Origin: JADGRB01 sp963835825 | GTDB lineage: Bacteria > Myxococcota_A > Polyangia > Fen-1088 | Assembly (NCBI GenBank): GCA_963835825.1 | Contig: CAWIGZ010000004.1 | Location: 372,001 to 436,000 of the forward strand | DNA length: 64,000 nt | Direction: 5' to 3' | Shown: in pieces, positions 19,697 to 28,716 of the stretch | How the letters are laid out: the number at the start of each line of letters is the position of its first letter | How positions within the stretch are numbered: position 1 is the first letter of the stretch | The notes under the pieces: model-generated | Seen by the model: only the letters and a program-made list of their open reading frames with translations | Databases searched by the model: none | What the model was told of the DNA's origin: nothing | Translations under genes and position numbers: made by a program

Positions 19697-20773
19697 TCAA
19701 TTGAAGGACCGACCGACCCGCAGGGTGTAGGAGCTGGTTCCGATGTACTGGAGCACGCCGAAGGCCTCGGTCCCCGCGGCCAGACCGGTCAGACCCAGGC
19801 GCGCGATGAGGTCGACGCGCCAGTCGCCGACATGGACCTGAACGGCCGGCGCCAACCAGGCGGAACGGATGTTCTGAATGGGAAACTGGGGATCGTTGAC
19901 GTCGTTGACCTGGAGGTCGGTGCCGAATTCGACCGACCCAGCGAGGAAGTCCCAGGGCGAGTAGCTGACCGCCACGTGCGAATCCCAGAACACGATGGTG
20001 GGGACGACGATCAGCTGCCCCTCGATGGTGCCGTCCGGGCCCCAGAAGACGTCGAGTCCCTCGTTGACGACGAAGATGAAGCGCCCGAGCGCGCCGCCCA
20101 GAATGGCCGTCGGCTCGATGTGAAAGTAGTACGGGAAGACGAAGGTCAGCAGACTTTGGTCCTGGAGGTGAAACGAGAAGTTGGTGGTGTGCGTGGCCAG
20201 CCGGCTCCGCAGGCCGAACCCGCCCACCAGCTGGTCGCCGAGGAGCCGCTGGGTCCAGGTGACGCCGACGCGCGCGTCGCCGAAGGATGTTCCGGTCTGC
20301 TTGGCGTCGGCCGGGATCGGCATCTGCCCGCCGGTCAGGGCCGTCACGTTGAGGGTGGTGACCTGCACGAAGGGCACCTCCGCCTCGAACGCGAAGCGGC
20401 GCCAGCGCCAGGTGCCCCCGACGGAGAAGCGGACGTTCTTGCCGCTCCCCCGAATGAGCTGCAGCGCGGAGAGATCGCTGCTGGAGGCGTAGGCGCCGTC
20501 GACGTACAGACGGGTGGGCGACTCGGGAAGGCGCAGCTCCGGCCCGTCGACGGGCGGCGGGTAGTAGGTCTCGAGAAACGAGAGGCCCGGCTCCGGTGAG
20601 CGCGGGGGCGGCGGAGCGGGCGGCACGCTCGCGGGCGCCGACTCCTCCCCGGCAGCGGTCTCGCTGCCCGGGGTGGGACCGTCGTCGGCCGCGCGCGCGG
20701 CGGGCGCGCGCGCGACGGCGAAGCAGAGCGCCAGGACAGGGAGCGAGACCGTGAGGATCTTATGTGGCGTCAA
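19697..20773 (-). CDS. Outer-membrane beta-barrel protein
   Basis: A 358-aa exported protein with a signal peptide (ALCFAVARAPAARAADD) and a Pro/Ala/Glu-rich spacer, then alternating amphipathic strands (GGTWRWRRFAFEAEVPFVQV, VGVTWTQRLLGDQLVGGFG) up to a C-terminal strand ending TLRVGRSFN, which suits a BAM substrate. Its outline resembles transporter-type (phenol MetA-like) barrels, but I cannot name a substrate. The only suitable start is TTG at 20773. The gene begins 27 nt after the stop of the DUF1993 gene on the same strand. Confidence 0.65.
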   Translation of the reverse strand: MTPHKILTVSLPVLALCFAVARAPAARAADDGPTPGSETAAGEESAPASVPPAPPPPRSPEPGLSFLETYYPPPVDGPELRLPESPTRLYVDGAYASSSDLSALQLIRGSGKNVRFSVGGTWRWRRFAFEAEVPFVQVTTLNVTALTGGQMPIPADAKQTGTSFGDARVGVTWTQRLLGDQLVGGFGLRSRLATHTTNFSFHLQDQSLLTFVFPYYFHIEPTAILGGALGRFIFVVNEGLDVFWGPDGTIEGQLIVVPTIVFWDSHVAVSYSPWDFLAGSVEFGTDLQVNDVNDPQFPIQNIRSAWLAPAVQVHVGDWRVDLIARLGLTGLAAGTEAFGVLQYIGTSSYTLRVGRSFN

Positions 20774-20800
20774 CGGTCCCGTTTGTGCCCGCGAGCGCGA

Positions 20801-21319
20801 TCAGCCTTCGAGGAATTCCAGGGTGCCCAGATAGTCGCTCTTGCCGATCTCCACGCCGCCCTGACGCAAAATATCGTACGCGGTCACGACGTGGAAGTAG
20901 AAGTTCGGGATCTGGCGGGCGATCAGGTACTCCTCGGCGCGGAGCGTCTTGCCGGGGCGGTTCGGGCGGTCGGGCAGCTTGACCGGCTGATCGGCCTTGG
21001 TCCGCTCGAACTCCTTGGCCGACAGCGTCTCGAGGTACGCGACGCACTTGCCGATGCGGGCGCGCAGCTCGCCGAAGGTCTTCTCGTTGTCCTCGTGCTT
21101 GGGGGCATCCTTCCTGGTCAGGTTCGCCGCCGTCGCCTTGGCGGTGTCGCAGGCGATCTGGATCTGCACCGAAAACGGCAGCATGTCCGGGTAGAGCCGC
21201 TGCGCGAGGAAGTTGTTCACGTCGAACTTGCGGGCGTCGGCGTGCTTCTCCCCCCGCTCCATGATGGCGTCCAGGTTCTTGAGCGAGCGGATGAACTGAC
21301 GAACGATCAGGTGATACAT
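20801..21319 (-). CDS. DUF1993 family protein
   Basis: A 172-aa soluble helical protein, full length for DUF1993. Features matching the family are MYHLIVRQFIRSLKNLDAIM at the N-terminus, LYPDMLPFSVQIQIACDTAK in the middle and the C-terminal PNFYFHVVTAYDILRQGGVEIGK. The fold is related to DinB-like four-helix bundles; no activity is established. GGAGG sits 6 nt before the ATG at 21319. The frame is open further upstream, but the family N-terminus begins at this Met. Confidence 0.88.
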   Translation of the reverse strand: MYHLIVRQFIRSLKNLDAIMERGEKHADARKFDVNNFLAQRLYPDMLPFSVQIQIACDTAKATAANLTRKDAPKHEDNEKTFGELRARIGKCVAYLETLSAKEFERTKADQPVKLPDRPNRPGKTLRAEEYLIARQIPNFYFHVVTAYDILRQGGVEIGKSDYLGTLEFLEG

Positions 21320-21428
21320 CGAGGCCTCCGGGAATTTGTGGGAACCGGATCTACTCCGGCCGGAGCACCTCGGCCACTCGCGCCGCCGCCCGCTTCCCCC
21401 CTGATTCGAAAAGGCGCAAAATCGGCCC

Positions 21429-23288
21429 ATGAAGCGCTCTCTTAGCTTTGCTATGCGCGGATGGCTCGCAATTCCCCTCGGTGTCCTGGCCCTCCTCTTC
21501 GCGCGGTCCGTCGCAGCGCAGGTGTCGCAGCCCGACGGCACGGTGATGCCACAGCCGGTGGGCTCGGCCGAGCTCAACTGCTGCGTGACCGGCCGCGGGT
21601 TTCCGATGTCCGCCGACACGCTGAACGGTCTGTTCGCCAGCAACGAGATCAATGGCGGCGAAAATCCGCCGCTCGATTACATCAAGGACGCGCACATCAC
21701 TCCTGGAACCTTCGCTCCACAGTGCGGTCTGAGCGGGACGATCGTGCTCCACGGCGGCGGGTGTCACAACGCCCTCGGCTGGTACAACGCCACAACCCCC
21801 CCCAGCGCCCCGGCGGCCAACCAGATCTACGTCATCGTCCCGGCCAACCTCCAGCAGGCGCCGCCCAATGGGATCTCCTGCGCGGACTCCGACTTCTGTC
21901 CGCTGGCCACTCGGAACTCGAGCCAGCCCCCGCCCCAGCACACCTGGGCGAGCCCGTTGCCCGACTTCGCCGCCAACATCCGCAACGACCCACGCTGGGC
22001 GGGCGGCAACGTTGGCTTCGCCTTGATTGGGAACACCGACAACGGAAATATCTGTCCCCAGACCAAGTATTCGGAGGCGGACCTCAACGTTCACTCAGCT
22101 GCCGGCGCCCCCACCAACGGCGCTCCCTGGATCACGACGCTCATCTACCAGTCGACGACCGATCCAAACGGCTACTACATCGCGTTCGAGGATCAACCGA
22201 CCTGCACCGCCAGCTGGCGCGGCTGCCAGCCTGGGAGCACGATGGCCAACGTCGCCCCCAACGGCAACGATGGCGACTTCAATGACTTCGTCTTTTATGT
22301 GAGCGGCATCGACTGCGCGGGTGGCGGGCAGGCGTGCGATACGGGGATGCCGGGCATCTGTGCGGGCGGGACGACCCAGTGCGCGAACGGCGGCATGGAC
22401 ATCAAGTGCCGGCAGGACATCCAAAAGCGCGCCGAGGTCTGCAACCTGCTCGACGACGATTGCGACGGCGTCATCGACAATCCGGACGCGCCCGGCCTCT
22501 GTCCGGTGGGGCAGGTCTGCAGCAAGGGCGTCTGCATCAACCCTTGCTCGGACGGCGAGTTCCCTTGTGCTCCCCCGACCGCCTGCGACACGGCGGACGG
22601 GCTATGCAAGGACCCGAGGTGCATGAATGCCGACTGCCGGTCGGATCAGATCTGTGATCAAGGCGTCTGCGTCGGTGGCTGCGACGGCGTGGTCTGCCCA
22701 CCCGGCCAGGTCTGCCGGATCGGAAACTGCGTCGATCCCTGCCAGGGGATCACCTGCGACAGCGGCCAGGTTTGCGAGGGGGGCGCCTGTCTCGCCGCCT
22801 GTGGCTGCAGAAATTGTCCCAGCGGGAAGACCTGCTCGAACGACGGGACCTGCGTCGACAAAGGCTGCGACAAGGTCAAGTGCGCCGCGCCGATGGTCTG
22901 CGTGCAGGGCGAATGCAAGGACGGCTGCGACGGGGTCCAGTGCCCGGCGGCGCAGGTCTGCTCGAACGGCCAGTGCGCGCTCCCCGACGGCGGGATCGTC
23001 GTCCCTCCGCCTGACGCCGGCGTGCCGACGACGGGGACTGGCGGCAGCCCTGGAACGGGCGGGCGAGCCAACACCGGCGGCACGACTGGCGCCGCGGGAA
23101 GCCCGGCGACCGGAGCCGGCGGCAGCGGGTCGGGCGGCTCGTCGATGGTCCGCGAAGGGGGCATCACCACGTGCAGCTGCGACACCGCGAGCGGCCCCGG
23201 AGCCAGCGGCCTCGCGCTCCTATTCGCGGCGCTCGGCGTCGCTGCGCTTCGGCGGCGCGTGCGCGCGGCGGCTCCGCGCCGCCGGTAG
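21429..23288 (+). CDS. MYXO-CTERM surface protein with DUF4114-like and MopE-type motifs
   Basis: A 619-aa exported protein. Signal peptide at 1-30 (cleavage near VAAQ). Residues about 40-300 include GNDGDFNDFVFYVSG, the acidic signature of DUF4114. Next comes EVCNLLDDDCDGVIDN, the MopE-type metal-binding motif. Residues about 370-530 are Cys-rich repeats of about 20-25 residues (CPPGQVCRIGNCVDPC, CDSGQVCEGGACLAAC). A Gly/Thr linker leads to the sorting tail: TTCSCDT, a hydrophobic helix (GLALLFAALGVAALRRR) and arginines. That tail is the MYXO-CTERM signal, predicted to be cleaved and lipid-anchored by myxosortase. Confidence 0.82.
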   Translation: MKRSLSFAMRGWLAIPLGVLALLFARSVAAQVSQPDGTVMPQPVGSAELNCCVTGRGFPMSADTLNGLFASNEINGGENPPLDYIKDAHITPGTFAPQCGLSGTIVLHGGGCHNALGWYNATTPPSAPAANQIYVIVPANLQQAPPNGISCADSDFCPLATRNSSQPPPQHTWASPLPDFAANIRNDPRWAGGNVGFALIGNTDNGNICPQTKYSEADLNVHSAAGAPTNGAPWITTLIYQSTTDPNGYYIAFEDQPTCTASWRGCQPGSTMANVAPNGNDGDFNDFVFYVSGIDCAGGGQACDTGMPGICAGGTTQCANGGMDIKCRQDIQKRAEVCNLLDDDCDGVIDNPDAPGLCPVGQVCSKGVCINPCSDGEFPCAPPTACDTADGLCKDPRCMNADCRSDQICDQGVCVGGCDGVVCPPGQVCRIGNCVDPCQGITCDSGQVCEGGACLAACGCRNCPSGKTCSNDGTCVDKGCDKVKCAAPMVCVQGECKDGCDGVQCPAAQVCSNGQCALPDGGIVVPPPDAGVPTTGTGGSPGTGGRANTGGTTGAAGSPATGAGGSGSGGSSMVREGGITTCSCDTASGPGASGLALLFAALGVAALRRRVRAAAPRRR

Positions 23289-23372
23289 CCGGCAGAACGT
23301 CACGACCCGTGAGTCGCGCCGGTCATGCCGGACGACCACGGGTCGGACGAATCGCGAGCCCTCAGAAGGAGA

Positions 23373-23810
23373 TCAGTAGGCCGGCGGGGCCCAGTAGCCC
23401 TGCTGCCAGACCCAGGTGTAACCGTTCCAGGCCCAGTGGGCTGCGACCCAGTTCCAGCCGGAATAGGGCGCAACGGTCCAGGTGGGACCGATCCAGACGG
23501 TCGCGCCGCCGCGGTAGCCCCAGTATCCGGGGACGTAGACGCGGCCACTGATTGGCCGTACGACGACCGGGCCGCGCACGCCGTAGGCCGGGCCGCGGTA
23601 TCCCGGTGCGACGCGGACAGCTGGTCCGTGGTAGCCGCCGTAGGGCGCGGCGACGCGGAAGCCACCGTGGAATCCGGCGGCCGGTGCCGCGTGGAAGCCG
23701 CCACCACCGTGGAAGCCGCCGCCGCCACCCTGACCGCTGCCGCGCGCGAAAGCGGCCGCGGGAGCCGCCAGCAACGTCAACCCGAGCACAGCCGTCAAAA
23801 TCCTCTTCAT
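23373..23810 (-). CDS. YXWGXW-repeat secreted protein
   Basis: A 145-aa exported protein with a clean signal peptide (MKRILTAVLGLTLLAAPAAAFA), a Gly/His-rich segment (GGGGGFHGGGGFHAAP) and a C-terminal set of YxWGxW-like aromatic repeats (VYVPGYWGYRGG, WVAAHWAWNGYTW, VWQQGYWAPPAY). Such proteins are common in proteobacteria but have no known function; His and Trp could bind metal or sugars. GGAGGG lies 7 nt before the ATG at 23810. Confidence 0.75.
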   Translation of the reverse strand: MKRILTAVLGLTLLAAPAAAFARGSGQGGGGGFHGGGGFHAAPAAGFHGGFRVAAPYGGYHGPAVRVAPGYRGPAYGVRGPVVVRPISGRVYVPGYWGYRGGATVWIGPTWTVAPYSGWNWVAAHWAWNGYTWVWQQGYWAPPAY

Positions 23811-23924
23811 GGCTCGATCCCTCCACCTTTTCGGATGATGGACACACGAGATCGGTCGCCGGTAACTGGGTGGCATACGCGCGGCTTGGACGTCGGCCAC
23901 CAACTCTTGTTAGATCGGGAGCTC

Positions 23925-24548
23925 ATGCCTGCAGGGAAGCCCAGCAATACGGCGCGCGGCGCAGCGAAACCCGACGGTGCGCCGGTCATGGCCGAGCCGT
24001 GGCTGTCGCCGCGCGCGCGGCGGATCGTCGCGGTGCTGGCCGGGATCTACGCGCTGTTCGTCTGGATGGACGGCGCGGGCATCGGTCTGCCCGACGCAAT
24101 CCTTCCGCTGCCGCTCCGGTTCTTCGTGCAGGAGGCGGCGCTGTTTCCGCACGCCGCGCGGGACGCCATCGAGTGGCGCGCCGAAGGGTGGCGCTGCGAC
24201 CTCGGCCGGTTCGAGGAGATCGACGTGCGCCCGCTGTTCCCCATTCGCCGCGACGACAAGGAGAGCCGCTTCTACCGGGCGATGTTCTTCCATTACCGGC
24301 AGCGGCGCGTGCTGGAGGCGCTGGACAAGTTCATCGTCGAGGCCCACAACCGCGCGCACCCCGAGGCGCGCATTGGCGGCGTGATGCTGCTCGACCTGCG
24401 CATCCCGATTCCGCCGCCCGGCACGCCCGAGCGGCGCTACGAGCGGTTGCCGCTCACCGAGTACCCGCGCGACGTGGAGCGGAAGTACTGGTACGCGACT
24501 TCGTCCGAGGACCGCACGCGCCGTTGCGAGGAGTTGGCCACACCATGA
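23925..24548 (+). CDS. HTTM-partner protein (unknown)
   Basis: A 207-aa protein with one N-terminal membrane segment (IVAVLAGIYALFVWMDGAG, about residues 35-53) and a soluble, charged remainder (DDKESRFYRAMFFHYRQRR, PPPGTPERRYERLPLTEYP). The stop overlaps the ATG of the HTTM gene by 4 nt (ATGA), so the two are translationally coupled and probably form one complex. GGGAG (23917-23921) precedes the ATG. I recognise no motif; the HTTM neighbour is the only clue. Confidence 0.6.
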   Translation: MPAGKPSNTARGAAKPDGAPVMAEPWLSPRARRIVAVLAGIYALFVWMDGAGIGLPDAILPLPLRFFVQEAALFPHAARDAIEWRAEGWRCDLGRFEEIDVRPLFPIRRDDKESRFYRAMFFHYRQRRVLEALDKFIVEAHNRAHPEARIGGVMLLDLRIPIPPPGTPERRYERLPLTEYPRDVERKYWYATSSEDRTRRCEELATP

Positions 24549-25456
24549 GGCGGCCGCCGCGCGAGGTGACCTGGCGGACCCGCCTGGGAGACTGGCTGGA
24601 TGCGCCGCAGCCGATCGAGCGGCTGGCGCTCGCCCGCATCGTGCTTCCCCTGGTGTTGCTGGCGTTTCAGTCGTCGCGGCTGATTCACGCCGATCACTGG
24701 TTGAGCCCGGTCGGATTCCGGGTTCCGTACCTCGGCGGGCACGACTGGCGCCAGCCGCTCTACATCCCGCCGGTGTCGCCGGGGGTGGCGTGGACGATCG
24801 CGATCGTGACGGTGGTGAGCGGGCTGGCCCTGGCAGCCGGATTTTTCACCCGCGCCTCGGCGGGGTTGTTCGCCGCGCTCCTGGCGTATCTGGCCCTGGC
24901 CGACCGGCTGGAGGCCTTCACCGTCAGCAAGCTGGGGCCGATGCTGGCGCTGGCGCTCTGCCTCAGCCCGTCGGGCGCGCGCTACGGCGTCGACGCCTGG
25001 CTGCGGCGGCGGCGAAATCCGGAGGCGCCCGTCCCGACGCACGTCGCGGGCGGCGTCATCCGGTTCTTTCAGATCTTCCTCTGCGCGATGTACTCCGGCG
25101 CCGGGATCGCCAAGCTGCGCGGCGACTGGCTGGGGGGCGACGTGCTCTGGAGCCACCTGCACGACAACTATCAGACGACGATCTCTTGGCTGCTGGTGCG
25201 GACGGTTCCGGGCTGGGGGTGGCAGGCGCTGCAATATCTCTCGTTGACGTTCGAGACGGCGGCGCCGCTCTGGTTCGCGCTCCGCTGGACGCGCCCGTAC
25301 GCGGTGCTGGCGGGCCTCGGCATGCACGCGCTCATCGGCCTCATGTTCGGGCCGGTGATCTGGTTCGCGCTCCTGATGAGCACGCTGCTTTTGACCTGCT
25401 ATCTGCCGGAGCGCTGGCTGTTCCGGCTGTTTCGCCGTCTCGCCGCGCCCGCTTGA
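24545..25456 (+). CDS. HTTM domain membrane protein
   Basis: A 303-aa integral membrane protein with about eight helices. The HTTM (horizontally transferred transmembrane) family is named for its likeness to the vitamin K-dependent gamma-carboxylase membrane domain. Typical motifs are LALARIVLPLVLLAFQSSRL, YLALADRLEAFTVSKLGPML, and the GAGIAKLRGDWLGGDVLW segment containing the conserved KL-x5-W. There is no lumenal carboxylase domain, so carboxylation is not claimed. It is coupled to the preceding gene by an ATGA overlap. Confidence 0.82.
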   Translation: MRRPPREVTWRTRLGDWLDAPQPIERLALARIVLPLVLLAFQSSRLIHADHWLSPVGFRVPYLGGHDWRQPLYIPPVSPGVAWTIAIVTVVSGLALAAGFFTRASAGLFAALLAYLALADRLEAFTVSKLGPMLALALCLSPSGARYGVDAWLRRRRNPEAPVPTHVAGGVIRFFQIFLCAMYSGAGIAKLRGDWLGGDVLWSHLHDNYQTTISWLLVRTVPGWGWQALQYLSLTFETAAPLWFALRWTRPYAVLAGLGMHALIGLMFGPVIWFALLMSTLLLTCYLPERWLFRLFRRLAAPA

Positions 25457-25474
25457 ACCGGGCGCGCGAGATCG

Positions 25475-28400
25475 CTACGCCGACGACGGGGAGGGGGCCG
25501 GCGATTCCGTGAGCGTCGGGTCGCGCTCCCGGTCCGCGGCCCCTTGCCGGGTCCAGCGGCGCTCGCCGGCGTGGGCCAACACCAGCAGCGCCGGCTGCAA
25601 GAGCCGCGGCAGCAACGCCAAGATCAGCGCGCCGCCGATGACCACGATGGCCAACGGCTTCTGGGTGTCGGCGCCGATGCCGTGCGAGAGCGCCGCCGGC
25701 GTCAGCCCCAGCATCGCCACGAAGGTCGTCATGAGGACGGGGCGCAGGCGCCGCTGGGCGGCCTCCCGCGCCCCTTGCTCGAGGCCGTGCCCCTCGTCCC
25801 ACAGCCGTTGCGCGTAGGTCACGACGATGAGCGCATCCTGCACCGAGATGCCGAAGATCGAGATGAAGCCCATCGCCGCCGAGATCGAGAAATTTGTGCG
25901 GGTGATGAGCAGCGCCAGGATGCCCCCGGTGCAGGCGACCGGGATGCCGCCGAGGACGATCAGCATGTCCTTCCAGTTCTTCACCGACGAGTAGACCAGC
26001 ATGGCGATCACCAGCAGGGTGATGGGGATGATGAGGGTGAGGCGGCCGGTCGCCTCGTTGAGCTGGTTGATCTCGCCCGCCCATTCGAGGTGGGTGTCAT
26101 AGGGGAGCTTCACCTTCTCGGCGATCTTCTCGCGCGCCTCGTCGATGGTGGAGGCCAGGTCGCGGCCCCGCACCGAGAACTTCACCGGCGCGTAGCGGCG
26201 GTTGTCCTCGCGGTAGATGAGCGACGGGCCTTCTTCTTCGACGATCTGCGCGAGCTGGCCGAGCGGCACCTGCGCGCCGTCCGGCGTCGCCACGGTGATG
26301 TTTCGGATGGCCTTCAGATCCTTGCGGAAGGCGGGCGCCCAGCGGACCGTGAGGTCGAAGCGCTTCTCCCCCTCGTAGACCTGGGTGATCGCCTGGCCGC
26401 CGATGGCCGCCTGGACGACCGCTTCGACGTCGCCGACGTTGAGTCCATAGCGGCCGCACAGGGCGCGGTCGGGTGAGATGCGCACGTTCGGCTGGCCGAG
26501 GGAGGGGAAGAGACCCAGATCCTCCACCCCTTTCACCGACGACATCACGCCGACGATCTCGTTCGCCTTGGCCTCGTTGACCCGGAGATCGGGCCCCACG
26601 ACCTTGACCGTGTTCTCCCCCTTGACGCCGGAGAGCGCCTCCTCGACGTTGTCCGAGATCATCTGCGAGAAGTTGAAGATGACGCCCGGGAAGGCCTCCC
26701 CGAGCTCGTGGGAGAGCTGGGCGGTCATCGACGCCTTCGTCACGCCGCGCGGCCACTCTTTGGACGGCGCGAGCGGCGCGAACAGCTCGATGTTGTAGAA
26801 GCCGGAGACGTCGGTGCCGTCGTCCGGGCGTCCGAGCTGCGAGACGACCGTGGTGATCTCCGGGTGCTTGCGGTGCGCGAGGTCGCAATGTTCGGCGTCC
26901 GCACAGCCGAGGATCACCGCCCGCATCCGGCCGACGTACTTCGACGACTGCTCGAGCGAGATCGACATCGGCAGCGTCGCGCGGATCCAGAAGTTCCCCT
27001 CCTCCAGCTTGGGCATGAACTCCCGACCCAGCGTGGTCCCGGCCCCCAGGCTGGCCAACACCACCACCGCGCCGATGGCGACGGCGGCGCGCTTGTGGCG
27101 CAGCGAAAAGGCGAAGAGCGGCAGATAGAAGCGCTTCAGCGTCCGCATGAGCCAGTTGTCGGGCTCGTGCTCGGGAGCATGCAGCGGATCGAAACGGCCG
27201 GTGTCTCCCGGGGGCGCGCCGGCGTCCGGGCCGGCGACCTTGAGGCCGCGCTCGGCCAGGACCGGCGTCAGCGTGAGCGCCAGAACGATCGCGCCGCCGA
27301 TGGCAAACGCGTAGGTGTGCGCCATCGGTGAGAAGATCACCCCCGCCACTCCCGTCAGCGTGAAGAGAGGGATGAACGCCACCGCGATCACCAGCGTCGA
27401 GGAGAACATCGGCGGTCCAACCTCGCTGGCGGCGAGCAAGATCCGTTCGATCTTGTTCCGCTTCCCGGGCATCGACAGGTGCCGGAAGATGTTCTCCATC
27501 ATGATCACCGTCGAGTCGACGACGATCCCGAAGTCGACCGCGCCCAGCGAGATCAAGTTGGCCGGCGTCCCCGTCCCCACCATGCCGATGAAGGCGATCA
27601 TCAGCGCCAGCGGAATGTTGAGGGCGGTGATGAATGCGGCCCGACCGTTCCCGAGAAAGAGCCAGAGCACCAGCGCGACCAGCACCATCCCCACCAGCAG
27701 GTTCTCGATCACCGTGTGGGTGGTCAGCTCGACCAGCTTCGCGCGATCGTAATAGGTCTCGGTGTGCATTCCGGGCGGCAGGACGTGCTCTCCGGCGATC
27801 TGGTCGACCTTCTGGTGGACGTTGGCGAGCGTCTTCAACGAATCGCCGCCGTAGCGCATGAGGACCGTCCCCTGCACGACGTCGGGATCGAGATCCTTGC
27901 CGACGATCCCCAGGCGCGGGGAATGCCCCACCGACACGTCGGCGACGTCGCGGACCCGCACCGGTGTCCCGTGCTGTTCGGCGATCACCACCTCGTTGAT
28001 GTCCCTCAACGAGCGAAAAAGGCCGATGCCGCGGACGTTGAACGATTGTTCGCCCAGCGTCAGTCGCTGGCCGCCGACGTTCTGGTTGGCGTTCGACAGG
28101 CCGGTGATCAGCTGATTGAGCGTGAGGTTGTGCCCCTTCAGGCGAGAGGGGTCGACCTCGACGTGGTACTCCTTGGTGAAGCCACCGTAGCCGACGACGT
28201 CGATGACCCCGGGCGCCTGCCGGAGCTGCCGCTCGAGCGTCCAGTCCTGGGCGGTCTTGAGGTCGGTCAGCGAGTAGCCGTCGCCCCGCACCACGTAGCG
28301 GTAGATTTCGCCGATCGCGCTCCAGGGAGAGAGCTGCGGCGACATCCCCTGCGGGAGCGAGACGAAGTTGAGCCGGTTCAGGACCCGCTGCTCCGCGGTG

Positions 28401-28711
28401 TAGTAGTTGACGTTCCAGGTGAAGTAGCACTTCACGTCTGACAGGCCGAACAGCGACTGCGAGCGGATGTGGTCGAGATCGAGCATCCCGTTGAGGCCGT
28501 TTTCCAGCGGAATGGTCACGTAGCGCTCGACCTCTTCGGCGCTCCAGCCGTTCGGCTGGGTGATGATCTCGATCATCGGCGGAACCGGGTTGGGGTAGGC
28601 CTCGATGTCGAGCTGCTTGTAACAATAGAGCCCGAGCGCCAAGAGACCGCCCGCCAGGAGCAGCACGAACGCCGGCATCCGCAGGACGAAACGGACCAGG
28701 CGCTGGATCAT
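25475..28711 (-). CDS. CzcA-type RND efflux permease
   Basis: A 1078-aa inner-membrane proton/metal antiporter of the heavy-metal efflux (HME) RND group. The N-terminus MIQRLVRFVLRMPAF precedes TM1, and two large periplasmic loops alternate with 12 membrane helices. The TM4 motif DFGIVVDSTVIMMEN matches the DFGxxxD pattern of CzcA-like proteins, with Ser where Gly is usual. It ends in a polar tail (RQGAADRERDPTLTESP). The start at 28711 is chosen because it aligns with the family N-terminus; the frame runs open further into the adaptor gene. It lies 5 nt after the adaptor gene, third in a TolC-adaptor-permease operon. The metal cannot be told from sequence. Confidence 0.92.
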   Translation of the reverse strand: MIQRLVRFVLRMPAFVLLLAGGLLALGLYCYKQLDIEAYPNPVPPMIEIITQPNGWSAEEVERYVTIPLENGLNGMLDLDHIRSQSLFGLSDVKCYFTWNVNYYTAEQRVLNRLNFVSLPQGMSPQLSPWSAIGEIYRYVVRGDGYSLTDLKTAQDWTLERQLRQAPGVIDVVGYGGFTKEYHVEVDPSRLKGHNLTLNQLITGLSNANQNVGGQRLTLGEQSFNVRGIGLFRSLRDINEVVIAEQHGTPVRVRDVADVSVGHSPRLGIVGKDLDPDVVQGTVLMRYGGDSLKTLANVHQKVDQIAGEHVLPPGMHTETYYDRAKLVELTTHTVIENLLVGMVLVALVLWLFLGNGRAAFITALNIPLALMIAFIGMVGTGTPANLISLGAVDFGIVVDSTVIMMENIFRHLSMPGKRNKIERILLAASEVGPPMFSSTLVIAVAFIPLFTLTGVAGVIFSPMAHTYAFAIGGAIVLALTLTPVLAERGLKVAGPDAGAPPGDTGRFDPLHAPEHEPDNWLMRTLKRFYLPLFAFSLRHKRAAVAIGAVVVLASLGAGTTLGREFMPKLEEGNFWIRATLPMSISLEQSSKYVGRMRAVILGCADAEHCDLAHRKHPEITTVVSQLGRPDDGTDVSGFYNIELFAPLAPSKEWPRGVTKASMTAQLSHELGEAFPGVIFNFSQMISDNVEEALSGVKGENTVKVVGPDLRVNEAKANEIVGVMSSVKGVEDLGLFPSLGQPNVRISPDRALCGRYGLNVGDVEAVVQAAIGGQAITQVYEGEKRFDLTVRWAPAFRKDLKAIRNITVATPDGAQVPLGQLAQIVEEEGPSLIYREDNRRYAPVKFSVRGRDLASTIDEAREKIAEKVKLPYDTHLEWAGEINQLNEATGRLTLIIPITLLVIAMLVYSSVKNWKDMLIVLGGIPVACTGGILALLITRTNFSISAAMGFISIFGISVQDALIVVTYAQRLWDEGHGLEQGAREAAQRRLRPVLMTTFVAMLGLTPAALSHGIGADTQKPLAIVVIGGALILALLPRLLQPALLVLAHAGERRWTRQGAADRERDPTLTESPAPSPSSA

Positions 28712-28716
28712 GGCGC

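Noticed and set aside
24545..25456. Calling the HTTM protein a vitamin K-dependent gamma-carboxylase.
   Set aside because: It lacks the lumenal carboxylase region; only the membrane domain is similar.
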